Under the pieces are notes generated by a model. It searched no databases and was not told where the DNA came from. It was given only the letters and a program-made list of their open reading frames with translations. From positions 1 through 64,000 of the forward strand of contig CAYMSO010000006.1 in NCBI GenBank assembly GCA_964393185.1: a stretch of 64,000 bases of DNA, read 5' to 3'. The position numbers and the translations under genes are program-made. Origin of the DNA: CAYMSO01 sp964393185. GTDB taxonomy: Bacteria > Patescibacteriota > Dojkabacteria > J137. Below are positions 43,495-52,140 of this stretch, piece by piece (positions within the stretch are counted from its first letter, which is position 1; every line of letters begins with the position of its first letter).

Positions 43495-44814
43495 ATGAAA
43501 ACTACGCAAAAACAAAGATTATTATATTACGTGTTATTTTTATTGCTAGTATCTATATTTACAATTCTACTTTGGGTTTTGGACGAAACTTGGGCTTCAA
43601 AAGAATTATCAGTGTCTTTATGGCAAAGATACTTTGGTCAGCTTACAGGTCTTTTAGGCATAATATTTTTATCTTTAAATTACATTTTGTCTACAAGACT
43701 GAGATTTATAGAAAGATTACTTGGTGGATTGGATAAATTATATATGTATCATATAGTTACAGGGATAACTGGATACATACTTATCTTTTTACATCCTTTA
43801 TTACTTGCATCTAGATATTTTGGCAACTTGGATGTATTTTCAAATTATTATATTATTAATAAATTAGATGCAAGAGGTGTGGGCATACTAGCATTCTGGT
43901 TACTTACAGTTTTGGTGCTAGCAGCAGGATATAAAAAAATTCCATACCATATTTGGAAATTGATTCATAGATTAATGGGTTTGCCGTTAATATTGATTGG
44001 ATTACATGCATTTCTTATGCAGAATCAATCAGAAACATTATTCATTTTAAGAATTTGGATAATTGCGTGGATAATAATGGCATTTGTTAGCAGAATATAT
44101 AAGGAATTATTATATAATTATATAGGGCCAGTTTATAGCTACACAGTTTCTACTATTGAAGTCAAAGGAGATATTACAGAAATCAAATTAATGCCAGTAG
44201 CGCAAAAGATATTTAAATACGTGCCGGGGCAATTTATATTCTTAAAATTTTTGGATAACAGTATAATTAGTTCTGAACAACATCCGTATACTCTATCTTC
44301 TTGTCCAACAGATAATTTTCTTCGAATCTCATCAAAAAAACTTGGTGATTGGTCTTCCAAACTATCATTTGCAATGGTCAATAATAAGGTAAAAATTTGG
44401 GGTCCATACGGCCAATTTACTTTGTCTGCTCTTAGAAAATCAGAAAAAGTTATTTGTATTGCCGGCGGAATTGGTATAACGCCCTTTCTCAGTATTATTA
44501 GAGAAGAAGTCAATAATCCTATAGGTCGGAACTTACATTTAATATACTCGTGTAAAAACGAAACAGAAGCAGTTTATTTGAACGAAATAAAAGAATTGAT
44601 AGCTAATGTTGAACACATTAAACTAACTGAGCATTTTTCTGATACTCAAGGCTTTATGAATGCTGAGTACATAGATAAAACTGTTGGAGGATTTCAGGAT
44701 GCAGTCTTTATGCTATGCGGTCCAATGCAAATGCTTAAAGCAATTAGGAATCAATTAAAAGAAGTAGGCGTAAGAGCCGAAGATATTGTTTATGAATTAT
44801 TTGAATTCAGATGA
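43495..44814 (+). CDS. Ferric reductase-like membrane flavoprotein (FAD/NAD-binding)
   Basis: About 439 residues; the ATG at 43495 is preferred to a TTG at 43459. Six membrane helices with His in helices (YMYHIVTGITGYILIFLHP, HIWKLIHRLMGLPLILIGLH) fit haem ligands of the ferric reductase fold. The cytosolic half has an FAD motif HPYTLSS, an NAD motif CIAGGIGITPFLSII and the C-terminal MLCGPMQMLKAI. It would move electrons from NAD(P)H across the membrane. It ends 3 bases before a minus-strand tRNA-Gln. Confidence 0.85.
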   Translation: MKTTQKQRLLYYVLFLLLVSIFTILLWVLDETWASKELSVSLWQRYFGQLTGLLGIIFLSLNYILSTRLRFIERLLGGLDKLYMYHIVTGITGYILIFLHPLLLASRYFGNLDVFSNYYIINKLDARGVGILAFWLLTVLVLAAGYKKIPYHIWKLIHRLMGLPLILIGLHAFLMQNQSETLFILRIWIIAWIIMAFVSRIYKELLYNYIGPVYSYTVSTIEVKGDITEIKLMPVAQKIFKYVPGQFIFLKFLDNSIISSEQHPYTLSSCPTDNFLRISSKKLGDWSSKLSFAMVNNKVKIWGPYGQFTLSALRKSEKVICIAGGIGITPFLSIIREEVNNPIGRNLHLIYSCKNETEAVYLNEIKELIANVEHIKLTEHFSDTQGFMNAEYIDKTVGGFQDAVFMLCGPMQMLKAIRNQLKEVGVRAEDIVYELFEFR

Positions 44815-44817
44815 GAT

Positions 44818-44888
44818 TTCGGAGACTAGGACTCGAACCTAGATTGGCGGTGCCAGAAACCGCAGTCCTACCATTAGACGATCTCCGA
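44818..44888 (-). tRNA. tRNA-Gln (anticodon CTG)
   Basis: On the minus strand, acceptor TCGGAGA pairs with TCTCCGA, the anticodon stem GCGGT/ACCGC holds loop TTCTGGC giving anticodon CTG, and the T-arm is CTAGG TTCGAGT CCTAG. The discriminator is A and no CCA is encoded, unlike the other two tRNAs here. Confidence 0.93.
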
Positions 44889-44890
44889 AT

Positions 44891-45706
44891 CTAAATAAAA
44901 TAAAAAATTGAAAGAGTAATCACCAAAACAACAAAGTATTTTAACAGATCTTCCTTAAATTTTCCTGTGTTTACAACTAAAAGATGTTTCAAGGCAATAT
45001 AGTTACAAAAAGTTATCAATAACGCAATTTCTAATGGCTCTAGTATAGAATTATAATTATTGTAAATAAACGCAAAACTTACAAATGCAGTAAGTCCAGT
45101 AATTTTCAAAATGAGTGCATTAGTTATTTTCTTTGAATAAGTTATTTTGAAAAGAAATAATATGTAAGTTATTACAAAAAATAAACTACCAAACAATAAA
45201 TTACTTAACTCTTTTACCTGTACACTCGCTGCTAAGAAAAATATTGTTAATAAAATAAAATAAAAATGTGTAACGTCGTAAACTGTGTTTAGTCTATTAA
45301 TTTTTAAAATTGGCTTAAATTCAACTGTTTTGGAATTTAATAAGAGACTATATGTAACCAAAAAAAACAAAATTGATAAAAATAAAACGCTTGATTTTTC
45401 CAAATCATAAGCTGATATAATTCCCAAGCAAAATATATTAAATATATTGAAAGTATATATATTGATTAGTTCCTTGGTATTAAACTTGCTTAGATCTGCT
45501 AATAGTAAATTTTCCTTTTCAAAAGAATTTCTAGAAATTCCAATAGAAACTTGAGTAATGTAAACAATTATTGCGATTAGAATGAGTAGCAATGAATACT
45601 TCTTTGAATCTATGTTTGTATAACCCAATCCACCAAGCACTGTAGCCATCGTTATGGCACCAGCAACTAAATAACTTACTAATACTTTTTTAAAACTTTC
45701 CATCAT
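44891..45706 (-). CDS. Polytopic membrane hypothetical protein
   Basis: A 271-residue protein with about nine membrane helices, starting KKVLVSYLVAGAITMATVLG. It contains many Leu, Ile and Phe but no conserved acidic or His motif that would identify a known transporter or UbiA-type prenyltransferase (no NDxxDxxxD). It stands alone between tRNA-Gln and a divergent membrane gene. Family not recognised. Confidence 0.6.
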   Translation of the reverse strand: MMESFKKVLVSYLVAGAITMATVLGGLGYTNIDSKKYSLLLILIAIIVYITQVSIGISRNSFEKENLLLADLSKFNTKELINIYTFNIFNIFCLGIISAYDLEKSSVLFLSILFFLVTYSLLLNSKTVEFKPILKINRLNTVYDVTHFYFILLTIFFLAASVQVKELSNLLFGSLFFVITYILFLFKITYSKKITNALILKITGLTAFVSFAFIYNNYNSILEPLEIALLITFCNYIALKHLLVVNTGKFKEDLLKYFVVLVITLSIFYFI

Positions 45707-45834
45707 TTTCAGTTAACTTCAAACTTAATTTATACTATTATATTTAATAAAATAATGCTATATTAACTTAATTTGGCAAAACTACTACACAAATAACTGT
45801 AAAATATTACTTACTTAGCAAGTCATTTATTAAT

Positions 45835-47352
45835 ATGAAAAAAATAGAGTTACAACTATCTAATAACAAACGCCATACTATTAGTATTAATATACCTGAC
45901 ATAAATAATAAAACTTTCCTGGGCAAATTACACGCTTTTCTTGGATATGTTGGAACCAATATACTTTTTTTATATTTATTTATCTTTTCGTTAAGTTTTT
46001 TATTCTTTTCGTCTAGAACTTACGAAACATCTGCGTTTCTGGCTTTCTTGGTTGCGCAGCTAACTTTGATAACAATAATCGTATTATCTCTTATTATTTC
46101 TGGAAGTAAGAGCTTTTTAGATCCCCATGGTTTTTTGGCCATACTAATCTTTGCATTAGTTATAACCGCTAGTAGCTTACTAGTTGATCAAGAAACTTCT
46201 TATAGAACTTTTGGCAATGGTGGTGTTAAATCACTTTCCGGTATAGCTGTTATGAGCTATGTATCTTTGTATTTAAGTATTAACATTTTTGCCAGATACA
46301 AATATCAGGTAAAGCAGGTTGTGCATTTAGTTATAGCTTCAATGCTTTTGTTAATTACGTACATTGCATTGAAAGAATACAGTCTATTTGGAGTATTCTT
46401 TTTGATTGCCTGTTTGCCTATTGCATTATTAACTTTAAACACAGCTAGCAAAAAATTATATTTATTATTGTTTATATTATTTACTAGCGTTTATATTATA
46501 TTTACCTATGAGCCTTTAGACTACAAAGTATATGTACCTGTTTTAGTATATCTGCTTATTACATCTTTAGTAATTGCACTACCAGTATTTATTATTGACC
46601 ACTCTCTATTGGTAAAGTTAGTTAAATCCGTGCAATACCATACTTCTCGAATATTAAATAGCAAAACAAAAAATATTGAAGAAGCGCAGAACATTGTACA
46701 ATCGAATCTTAATAAAATAGCTGTACTACTAAGTCCGATCATGATTCTTGCTATCATAATTTATATGTTTTCTAAGGATAATAATTCATTTATGCTGATT
46801 GAGAACCTTCCAGATACTTTATCGTTCATTTTTGATGATTTAAAAAACAGTTCTTCAAATCTGGCTCCACTTTTGGGACGCGGAGCAGATAATATTTCTA
46901 TCAATGGTACTATATTAGAAAACGTTTTTATAACTCAAGGAATAGCAGGCTTAGTGGCCTATATTGGTTTATGGTTCTACGGAATTTCAAGCTCTCTTAA
47001 CTTATTTATAAGAGAATTCAGAAATAGATCTGAATATTACCCATATGCTGCTGCTATGCTTGGAATCATTACTCTAGTGCCATTGTTGTTTACAGTATCG
47101 AATCCTGGTTTTCTGCTATTTGTACTATGGTGGCTTGCTTTATCTTTGGTTTCTGTAATGTGGGTTGACAGGAATGATGTGAATAGAAATGATTTTATAA
47201 TCAAAGATTCGGAAATACTAAACTTAACAGGTAACTTGATAAAGATTGAAAATTTGAATAAATCTACACTTAATTATATATTGTTAGTGGTAACAATAAT
47301 AACCTATATATTTTGTGTATATTGGGTGTTGACAACAAAAACTATAATATAA
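45835..47352 (+). CDS. Large polytopic membrane protein, weakly O-antigen ligase-like
   Basis: A 505-residue protein with a soluble N-terminal ~35 residues and about 12 membrane helices. The loop NLAPLLGRGADNISINGTIL followed by ENVFITQGIAGLVAYIGLWF resembles the GxGxxxF...HN-x-L-x-G-x-x-G pattern of the Wzy/WaaL family, though the His is missing. A role in glycan export or polymerisation is possible but weakly supported. It is followed 13 bases later by a small membrane gene. Confidence 0.6.
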   Translation: MKKIELQLSNNKRHTISINIPDINNKTFLGKLHAFLGYVGTNILFLYLFIFSLSFLFFSSRTYETSAFLAFLVAQLTLITIIVLSLIISGSKSFLDPHGFLAILIFALVITASSLLVDQETSYRTFGNGGVKSLSGIAVMSYVSLYLSINIFARYKYQVKQVVHLVIASMLLLITYIALKEYSLFGVFFLIACLPIALLTLNTASKKLYLLLFILFTSVYIIFTYEPLDYKVYVPVLVYLLITSLVIALPVFIIDHSLLVKLVKSVQYHTSRILNSKTKNIEEAQNIVQSNLNKIAVLLSPIMILAIIIYMFSKDNNSFMLIENLPDTLSFIFDDLKNSSSNLAPLLGRGADNISINGTILENVFITQGIAGLVAYIGLWFYGISSSLNLFIREFRNRSEYYPYAAAMLGIITLVPLLFTVSNPGFLLFVLWWLALSLVSVMWVDRNDVNRNDFIIKDSEILNLTGNLIKIENLNKSTLNYILLVVTIITYIFCVYWVLTTKTII

Positions 47353-47365
47353 TAACCATTAGAAA

Positions 47366-47662
47366 ATGTTGAATAAATTATTTTTTATAATTCTAAGATC
47401 AGTAGCGATTCCAGTTGCAGCTATTTATTTATTAAGTAGAACTGCACTAGGAGAAGAAGGAGCTTTAATAGCAGTTGGTCTGGCTTTATTAGTAGTGAAC
47501 TTAATAGGTATAGCTTTAAATATGTTAAAACTATTAGGTAATACATTAATGCTAAAACCTGGCGCTGTAGTTTACTATATATTTTCTATAATAATTCAAG
47601 CTATTAGTGTACTTCTAATCTGGGGTTATTACTTCTCGGAATACCAAGGTATATTTGAATAA
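47366..47662 (+). CDS. Small three-helix membrane protein
   Basis: A 98-residue hydrophobic protein with about three helices (FFIILRSVAIPVAAIYLLS; IAVGLALLVVNLIGIALNM; VVYYIFSIIIQAISVLLIWG). It ends near the start of the YhaM-like gene, with the ATG of that gene 5 bases after its stop. Family not recognised. Confidence 0.6.
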   Translation: MLNKLFFIILRSVAIPVAAIYLLSRTALGEEGALIAVGLALLVVNLIGIALNMLKLLGNTLMLKPGAVVYYIFSIIIQAISVLLIWGYYFSEYQGIFE

Positions 47663-47666
47663 CAAT

Positions 47667-48713
47667 ATGAAAACAACTTACGTTAAAGATTTAGAAACTA
47701 ATCAAATAGTTACCGATGAACCATTTCTGGTTTGTGCTTGTGAAAGAGCTGAAGATAAGAATGGTAAAGCATATTTTAAACTTACTCTTGGAGATATTAG
47801 CGGCAAAGTGGAAGCTAAGATCTGGAGTGATAAGCTTGAGTCAATTGAGCCAAAAATTTTAAAAACTGGCAATATTTTGAAGGTTTCTGGAAAAGTATCG
47901 GAATATAAAGGTATAAAGCAGATGACTATATTAGCAGCTTCGAGAGTAGATGATTTTAAATTGAGTGAATTTTTGGAATCAAGTATGTTTGACGCAGAAG
48001 AAATGTTTAAAGAATTACTATTGGTGGTTGAAGCAATTAAAAATAACGGAATAAGAAAAGTCTTAAAGAGAATTTTGGACGATAAAGATATATCTTCTAG
48101 ATTAAAATATTGGCCAGCTTCTAAAGCAATACATCATGATTTTAGATCAGGACTACTACAGCACATTATGGAAATGATAACAGTAGCCAAAGGATTAGAC
48201 AGATTTTATCCAGATGCAAATTTTGATATTTTAATTGCTGGAATAATATTACACGATATAGGAAAACTGTACGAGCTAGATGGGAAAGATCTTTCTACAC
48301 CATATACAAAAGCTGGTACATTGTTAGGCCATATTTTTATAGGAACGAGATTATTTGAAAAATTCGCTGAAAATGATCTACCAGAAGATATAAAACTACA
48401 TATAATGCATTTGATTCTGTCCCATCACGGCAAGCATGAATTTGGTTCTCCTGTGCTTCCTGCTACAGTCGAAGCTTTAATGCTTCATCATATAGATAAT
48501 GTATCGGCTAAACCTAGAACCGCAGATAGTTTTATAAAACAGTCAGCAGGATCTGATGGATTTACAAGTAGAAACTTATGGTTAGAAAATGCAAGGTTAT
48601 GGAATTTTAAAATGCCTCCAGATGAATTAACAGATGCTACTGAAAATTCTTATAATATAGAAGAGCATGAGAGTGACCAAGAACAGGATTCCGACCAAAT
48701 TCCACTAGTTTGA
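47667..48713 (+). CDS. YhaM-like 3'-5' exoribonuclease (OB-fold plus HD domain)
   Basis: About 348 residues from the ATG at 47667. The N-terminal OB-fold (residues about 10-95: FKLTLGDISGKVEAKIWSD) is followed by an HD phosphohydrolase domain: IHHDFRSGLLQHIMEMI, LIAGIILHDIGKLYEL with the His-Asp pair near residue 200, HLILSHHGKHEFGSP and LMLHHIDNVSAKPR. This order and length match YhaM/CBF1 nucleases that degrade RNA and ssDNA 3' to 5' with Mn2+. It ends in an acidic tail of about 20 residues and lies tail to tail with a minus-strand gene. Confidence 0.88.
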   Translation: MKTTYVKDLETNQIVTDEPFLVCACERAEDKNGKAYFKLTLGDISGKVEAKIWSDKLESIEPKILKTGNILKVSGKVSEYKGIKQMTILAASRVDDFKLSEFLESSMFDAEEMFKELLLVVEAIKNNGIRKVLKRILDDKDISSRLKYWPASKAIHHDFRSGLLQHIMEMITVAKGLDRFYPDANFDILIAGIILHDIGKLYELDGKDLSTPYTKAGTLLGHIFIGTRLFEKFAENDLPEDIKLHIMHLILSHHGKHEFGSPVLPATVEALMLHHIDNVSAKPRTADSFIKQSAGSDGFTSRNLWLENARLWNFKMPPDELTDATENSYNIEEHESDQEQDSDQIPLV

Positions 48714-48714
48714 T

Positions 48715-48948
48715 CTAAGTAGTTATTGTTTTTTCTTTCATTGCGTATGCTAGCAATAAAGTTGCAAACAAAAATTCGTTTCCAAATAGTATAAATATTA
48801 GGATAAAATTTTTAATTACAAAGTAGCTTAATAATAACATTGCTAATTGAGCAAATAAGTAACCCCAAACACATAACCATCCCTCAAAACTTGCTGGTCT
48901 AGGGATTGTTTGATCTACTGTTTTTTTAAACCAAAATTGTGAGTACAT
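48715..48948 (-). CDS. Small membrane protein downstream of helicase gene
   Basis: A 77-residue protein with two membrane helices (about residues 27-46 and 50-70). Its N-terminus reads YSQFWFKKTVDQTIPRPASF. The start overlaps the last base of the helicase gene, so the two are one transcription unit. Family not recognised. Confidence 0.5.
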   Translation of the reverse strand: MYSQFWFKKTVDQTIPRPASFEGWLCVWGYLFAQLAMLLLSYFVIKNFILIFILFGNEFLFATLLLAYAMKEKTITT

Positions 48949-51900
48949 TAGTAGATTATATCTGTTTCGTCTGGAAATTCAAGATTTCTAATTCTCTTGA
49001 CCACTTCGCAGATTAAATCTTTTAGCTTCTCTACATCTTCACTTGCGATTTGAAAGTTATGTTTTACAAATTTACCACTTTGATTAGGTTTAATAAAATC
49101 AATCTCGGCTTCTGTTATATTGTATTTAGACTTTGCAAAAGCTTTTCCCGGTCTAAAATAATCATCCAGATCGCCTAAAAGTTTGTAGAATACAAGTTGA
49201 TTCCACTCTGAACCAATTGAATTTTGAGTATTTCCTAAAATATCGTTACGACTTTTACTTCGTCCAGTTTTATAATCAATAACCTTTACTTCGTTTGTTG
49301 TAGGATTTAAAAGCACTATTTTGTCTATTCTTCCACTAATGCAAATGGGATTTCCACCAAATTTGTCTGGCAAGTAGACTTTATGCGAAGAGAAATTATA
49401 TTCTGTTTCTAACGCTTTTTCGAAGTTACCTTTCAATATTACTTCATCGTAATACTTGGCAAGATGATTCTTACCTTCGACCAGAGTTTTTTCAAATTCA
49501 TCTTCGCCATAAAATTCTTTTACTAAATTTTCTTCGTAATTCTTTAATAAAAAATCTACTGACTGAAAGCTAGTGCCATCAAAGGATTTATCAAGCTTTT
49601 CAAGTGCATAGTGGATTGCAGTACCCATAGCAGCTTCTTTTGTTTTAGATTTAGGTACTTTTATTAATTTTTCTTCTTTAAATCTTTTTGGTGATTCTAG
49701 ATACAAGTTAAGATCACTTGGTGTTAGTTTCAATTTTTCTATTTGTTCTTGCAAAAAGCACTTTTCTTCTTCTGAATAATCTGGCTTTGGTAACGGAGCC
49801 AACTTAACTTTTAAATCTTCGATGTCTAGTTTAAGTTCTTCTGATGTTTTGGAAGATTTATTATCTACCAGACTAGGATCCAGTTCGGTTAGAAACTGTG
49901 TCTGTGTGTGCAAGGCACTTGTTCCATTTTGGATATATTCATCAGCATAAGTAAAGTACACTTTTTCTTTTGCTCGAGTGATCGCTACAAAAAATAATCG
50001 TCTCTCATCCTCCAAGATAAGTTGCTTTTCGTCAAGTTCCAATTCAGTTTGATAGAAAACTTCTTTAGGTAAAATTGAATAAGCGCTTCTGGTTGATCCC
50101 CAATTTTTGTCTGTAGCTTTAATTATAAAAACATATTTAAATTCAAGTCCTTTACTGCTATGTGCAGTCATCAAATTTACTGTATCTTGCTGTGAATTTG
50201 TTTTTGGCAAAGATAATTTGATTGAATTTTCTTCCATTATATTGATGTCGTTAAGCAATTCACCTAATTTTATTTCTTGATCAACGCTGTATTGAGATTT
50301 AGCATATTCGTAAAAAGTATTTAGGGCTATAATGTTTTCGAAACCTGCGTTGAGTGCGTCTTCATTTTTTATTAATGCGAAATCCCTTATGCCAAAATCA
50401 TTGATTAGCTTTTCGATAAATCTAGGCAAGGTTAGATTAAACTGGCATTTATGCATTTCTACTATTCGATTGAAAAAATTGAATATCTGCTGAGTACGTT
50501 CCTCATTCTGAATAATTGCCAAAATTTCTTCTCGATTAGAGATTAGATCAATTAATTTAGTCTTGCTATCTGCAGCTGCGCGAGTAATCTTGTATACATT
50601 AATAGCAGGTATTTGATTAAACTCGTAAAGCATAACTTCGTATAGTAAATTATTTATATCTTTACTATACAAGTGTATGAGTTTGAGTAAATTAACAATT
50701 TGTTTTATAAAAGTGTTATCGAAAAGTTGTTTACTACTATCTAGCTTCGTAGGTATACCTGATTTAATCAATACTTCGTTTATATCTTCTGCATGAGAAT
50801 TCCTTCTAAACAATACTGCAATTTCTGAATACTCTACTCCACTTTCGTGTAATTTTGCTATTTCCTTTGCTACAAAAAAGTTTTCTTCGTCAGCGTTTCT
50901 AAATTCATAGATTTCTGCTTTTAATCCAGTTGACGTTGAAATTGATTTTAATTTTTTATTCAGTTCGGGTTTGTAGGTTGTTAAACGTGTTTGATTATTC
51001 TGAATTAGCGAGTGTGCCAAATCTAAGATGAGCTGGCTAGATCTATAATTTGTTAGGGTTGGTATTGTAGCAACTTTCTGATAATTTTTCTCGAAAAACA
51101 ATATGTTTGCTAAACTAGCTCCCTGAAACCTATAAATTGCTTGATCATCATCTCCTACAACAAATATATTTGGTGTATCATCCCAATTAGTAAGTAATCT
51201 TAATATTTCATTTTGGCTTCCGTTTGTATCCTGATACTCATCAACATGTATGTATAGGTATCTTTCCTGATAATGTGCTAACAATTCATCGTCAGTTTTA
51301 AATTTTTCTATAACAAACATAATCATATCTTCATAATCATAAAATCCTTCCTCTAAAAGCATCTCCTGATATTTTTGGTAAATATCAGCAAGTTCTAAAA
51401 TTGTTTCAAGTTTTTCTAATTCTGATTGCCACTTTTTTGTTGGTTCACCATTTTTTAGCTTAATGTTTTCCTTGTGATTATTGATCAATTCATGTGTAAT
51501 CTCTCTTAGCTTATTTGGAGCTATAGCTTCTTTTTTTAAATCTTGAATTGATTTGATAATGTCCCACTGTTTGGAATATTTGTTGTGAAAAGGTATAAGT
51601 GTTCGTTTGTTAAATGGATCTTCCAGCTGATCTATAATTTTCTGAATAATTTTGAGCCTGTTTAATTCATCAAGCTGTATTAATTCTTTAGAAAAGGCAA
51701 ACTTTTCCTGAAATGTTTGTATTACCTCATTTGAAAATCCATGGAAAGTGCTTATGGTGACTTGATACGCTGCCGATCCTATAAATTTAAATAATCTTTC
51801 TCGCATTGCTTTAACGCCAGCTTCTGTAAATGTTAGACATAGAATGTTTTGGGCCGATACATCTGTTTTTTTTAGTATATTTGCAATCCTAAGCGCTAGA

Positions 51901-52019
51901 ATTTGTGTTTTTCCTGTTCCTGGGCCAGCAACAACCATTACTGGACCATCTAAAGTATCTACAGCTTTTTTTTGTTCAGGATTTAAGGAATTATATTGTT
52001 TTATAAAAGTTTCTGTCAT
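48948..52019 (-). CDS. UvrD/RecB-type helicase with C-terminal PD-(D/E)XK nuclease
   Basis: A 1023-residue helicase-nuclease. Superfamily 1 motifs are visible: Walker A AGPGTGKTQILA (32-38), LTFTEAGVKAMRERL, motif II HVDEYQDTNGSQ, GDDDQAIYRFQGAS, motif V TAHSSKGLEFKYVFI and motif VI FFVAITRAKEKVY. The C-terminal 250 residues hold a RecB-family nuclease with GTAIHYALEKL, SGRIDKIVLL and KVIDYKTGRSK (Asp and Lys of PD-D/E-x-K). This single-chain layout resembles AddA/AdnB subunits, so it may process DNA ends for recombination. Confidence 0.9.
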   Translation of the reverse strand: MTETFIKQYNSLNPEQKKAVDTLDGPVMVVAGPGTGKTQILALRIANILKKTDVSAQNILCLTFTEAGVKAMRERLFKFIGSAAYQVTISTFHGFSNEVIQTFQEKFAFSKELIQLDELNRLKIIQKIIDQLEDPFNKRTLIPFHNKYSKQWDIIKSIQDLKKEAIAPNKLREITHELINNHKENIKLKNGEPTKKWQSELEKLETILELADIYQKYQEMLLEEGFYDYEDMIMFVIEKFKTDDELLAHYQERYLYIHVDEYQDTNGSQNEILRLLTNWDDTPNIFVVGDDDQAIYRFQGASLANILFFEKNYQKVATIPTLTNYRSSQLILDLAHSLIQNNQTRLTTYKPELNKKLKSISTSTGLKAEIYEFRNADEENFFVAKEIAKLHESGVEYSEIAVLFRRNSHAEDINEVLIKSGIPTKLDSSKQLFDNTFIKQIVNLLKLIHLYSKDINNLLYEVMLYEFNQIPAINVYKITRAAADSKTKLIDLISNREEILAIIQNEERTQQIFNFFNRIVEMHKCQFNLTLPRFIEKLINDFGIRDFALIKNEDALNAGFENIIALNTFYEYAKSQYSVDQEIKLGELLNDINIMEENSIKLSLPKTNSQQDTVNLMTAHSSKGLEFKYVFIIKATDKNWGSTRSAYSILPKEVFYQTELELDEKQLILEDERRLFFVAITRAKEKVYFTYADEYIQNGTSALHTQTQFLTELDPSLVDNKSSKTSEELKLDIEDLKVKLAPLPKPDYSEEEKCFLQEQIEKLKLTPSDLNLYLESPKRFKEEKLIKVPKSKTKEAAMGTAIHYALEKLDKSFDGTSFQSVDFLLKNYEENLVKEFYGEDEFEKTLVEGKNHLAKYYDEVILKGNFEKALETEYNFSSHKVYLPDKFGGNPICISGRIDKIVLLNPTTNEVKVIDYKTGRSKSRNDILGNTQNSIGSEWNQLVFYKLLGDLDDYFRPGKAFAKSKYNITEAEIDFIKPNQSGKFVKHNFQIASEDVEKLKDLICEVVKRIRNLEFPDETDIIY

Positions 52020-52096
52020 AGTGCTATTATACTTCGGTCAAAGTAAAAACTACTAATTAATAATAATCATATTATTTTATTGAACTACAGCTTTTC

Positions 52097-52105
52097 TGCT
52101 AAAAT
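52097..52105 (+). promoter_or_regulatory. Extended -10 promoter element of the AlaX-PheS gene
   Basis: TGCTAAAAT lies 35 bases before the ATG at 52141, between divergent helicase and synthetase genes. Confidence 0.45.
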
Positions 52106-52140
52106 GCTAATATTGTTGTATTAATTATTCTACGATTATT

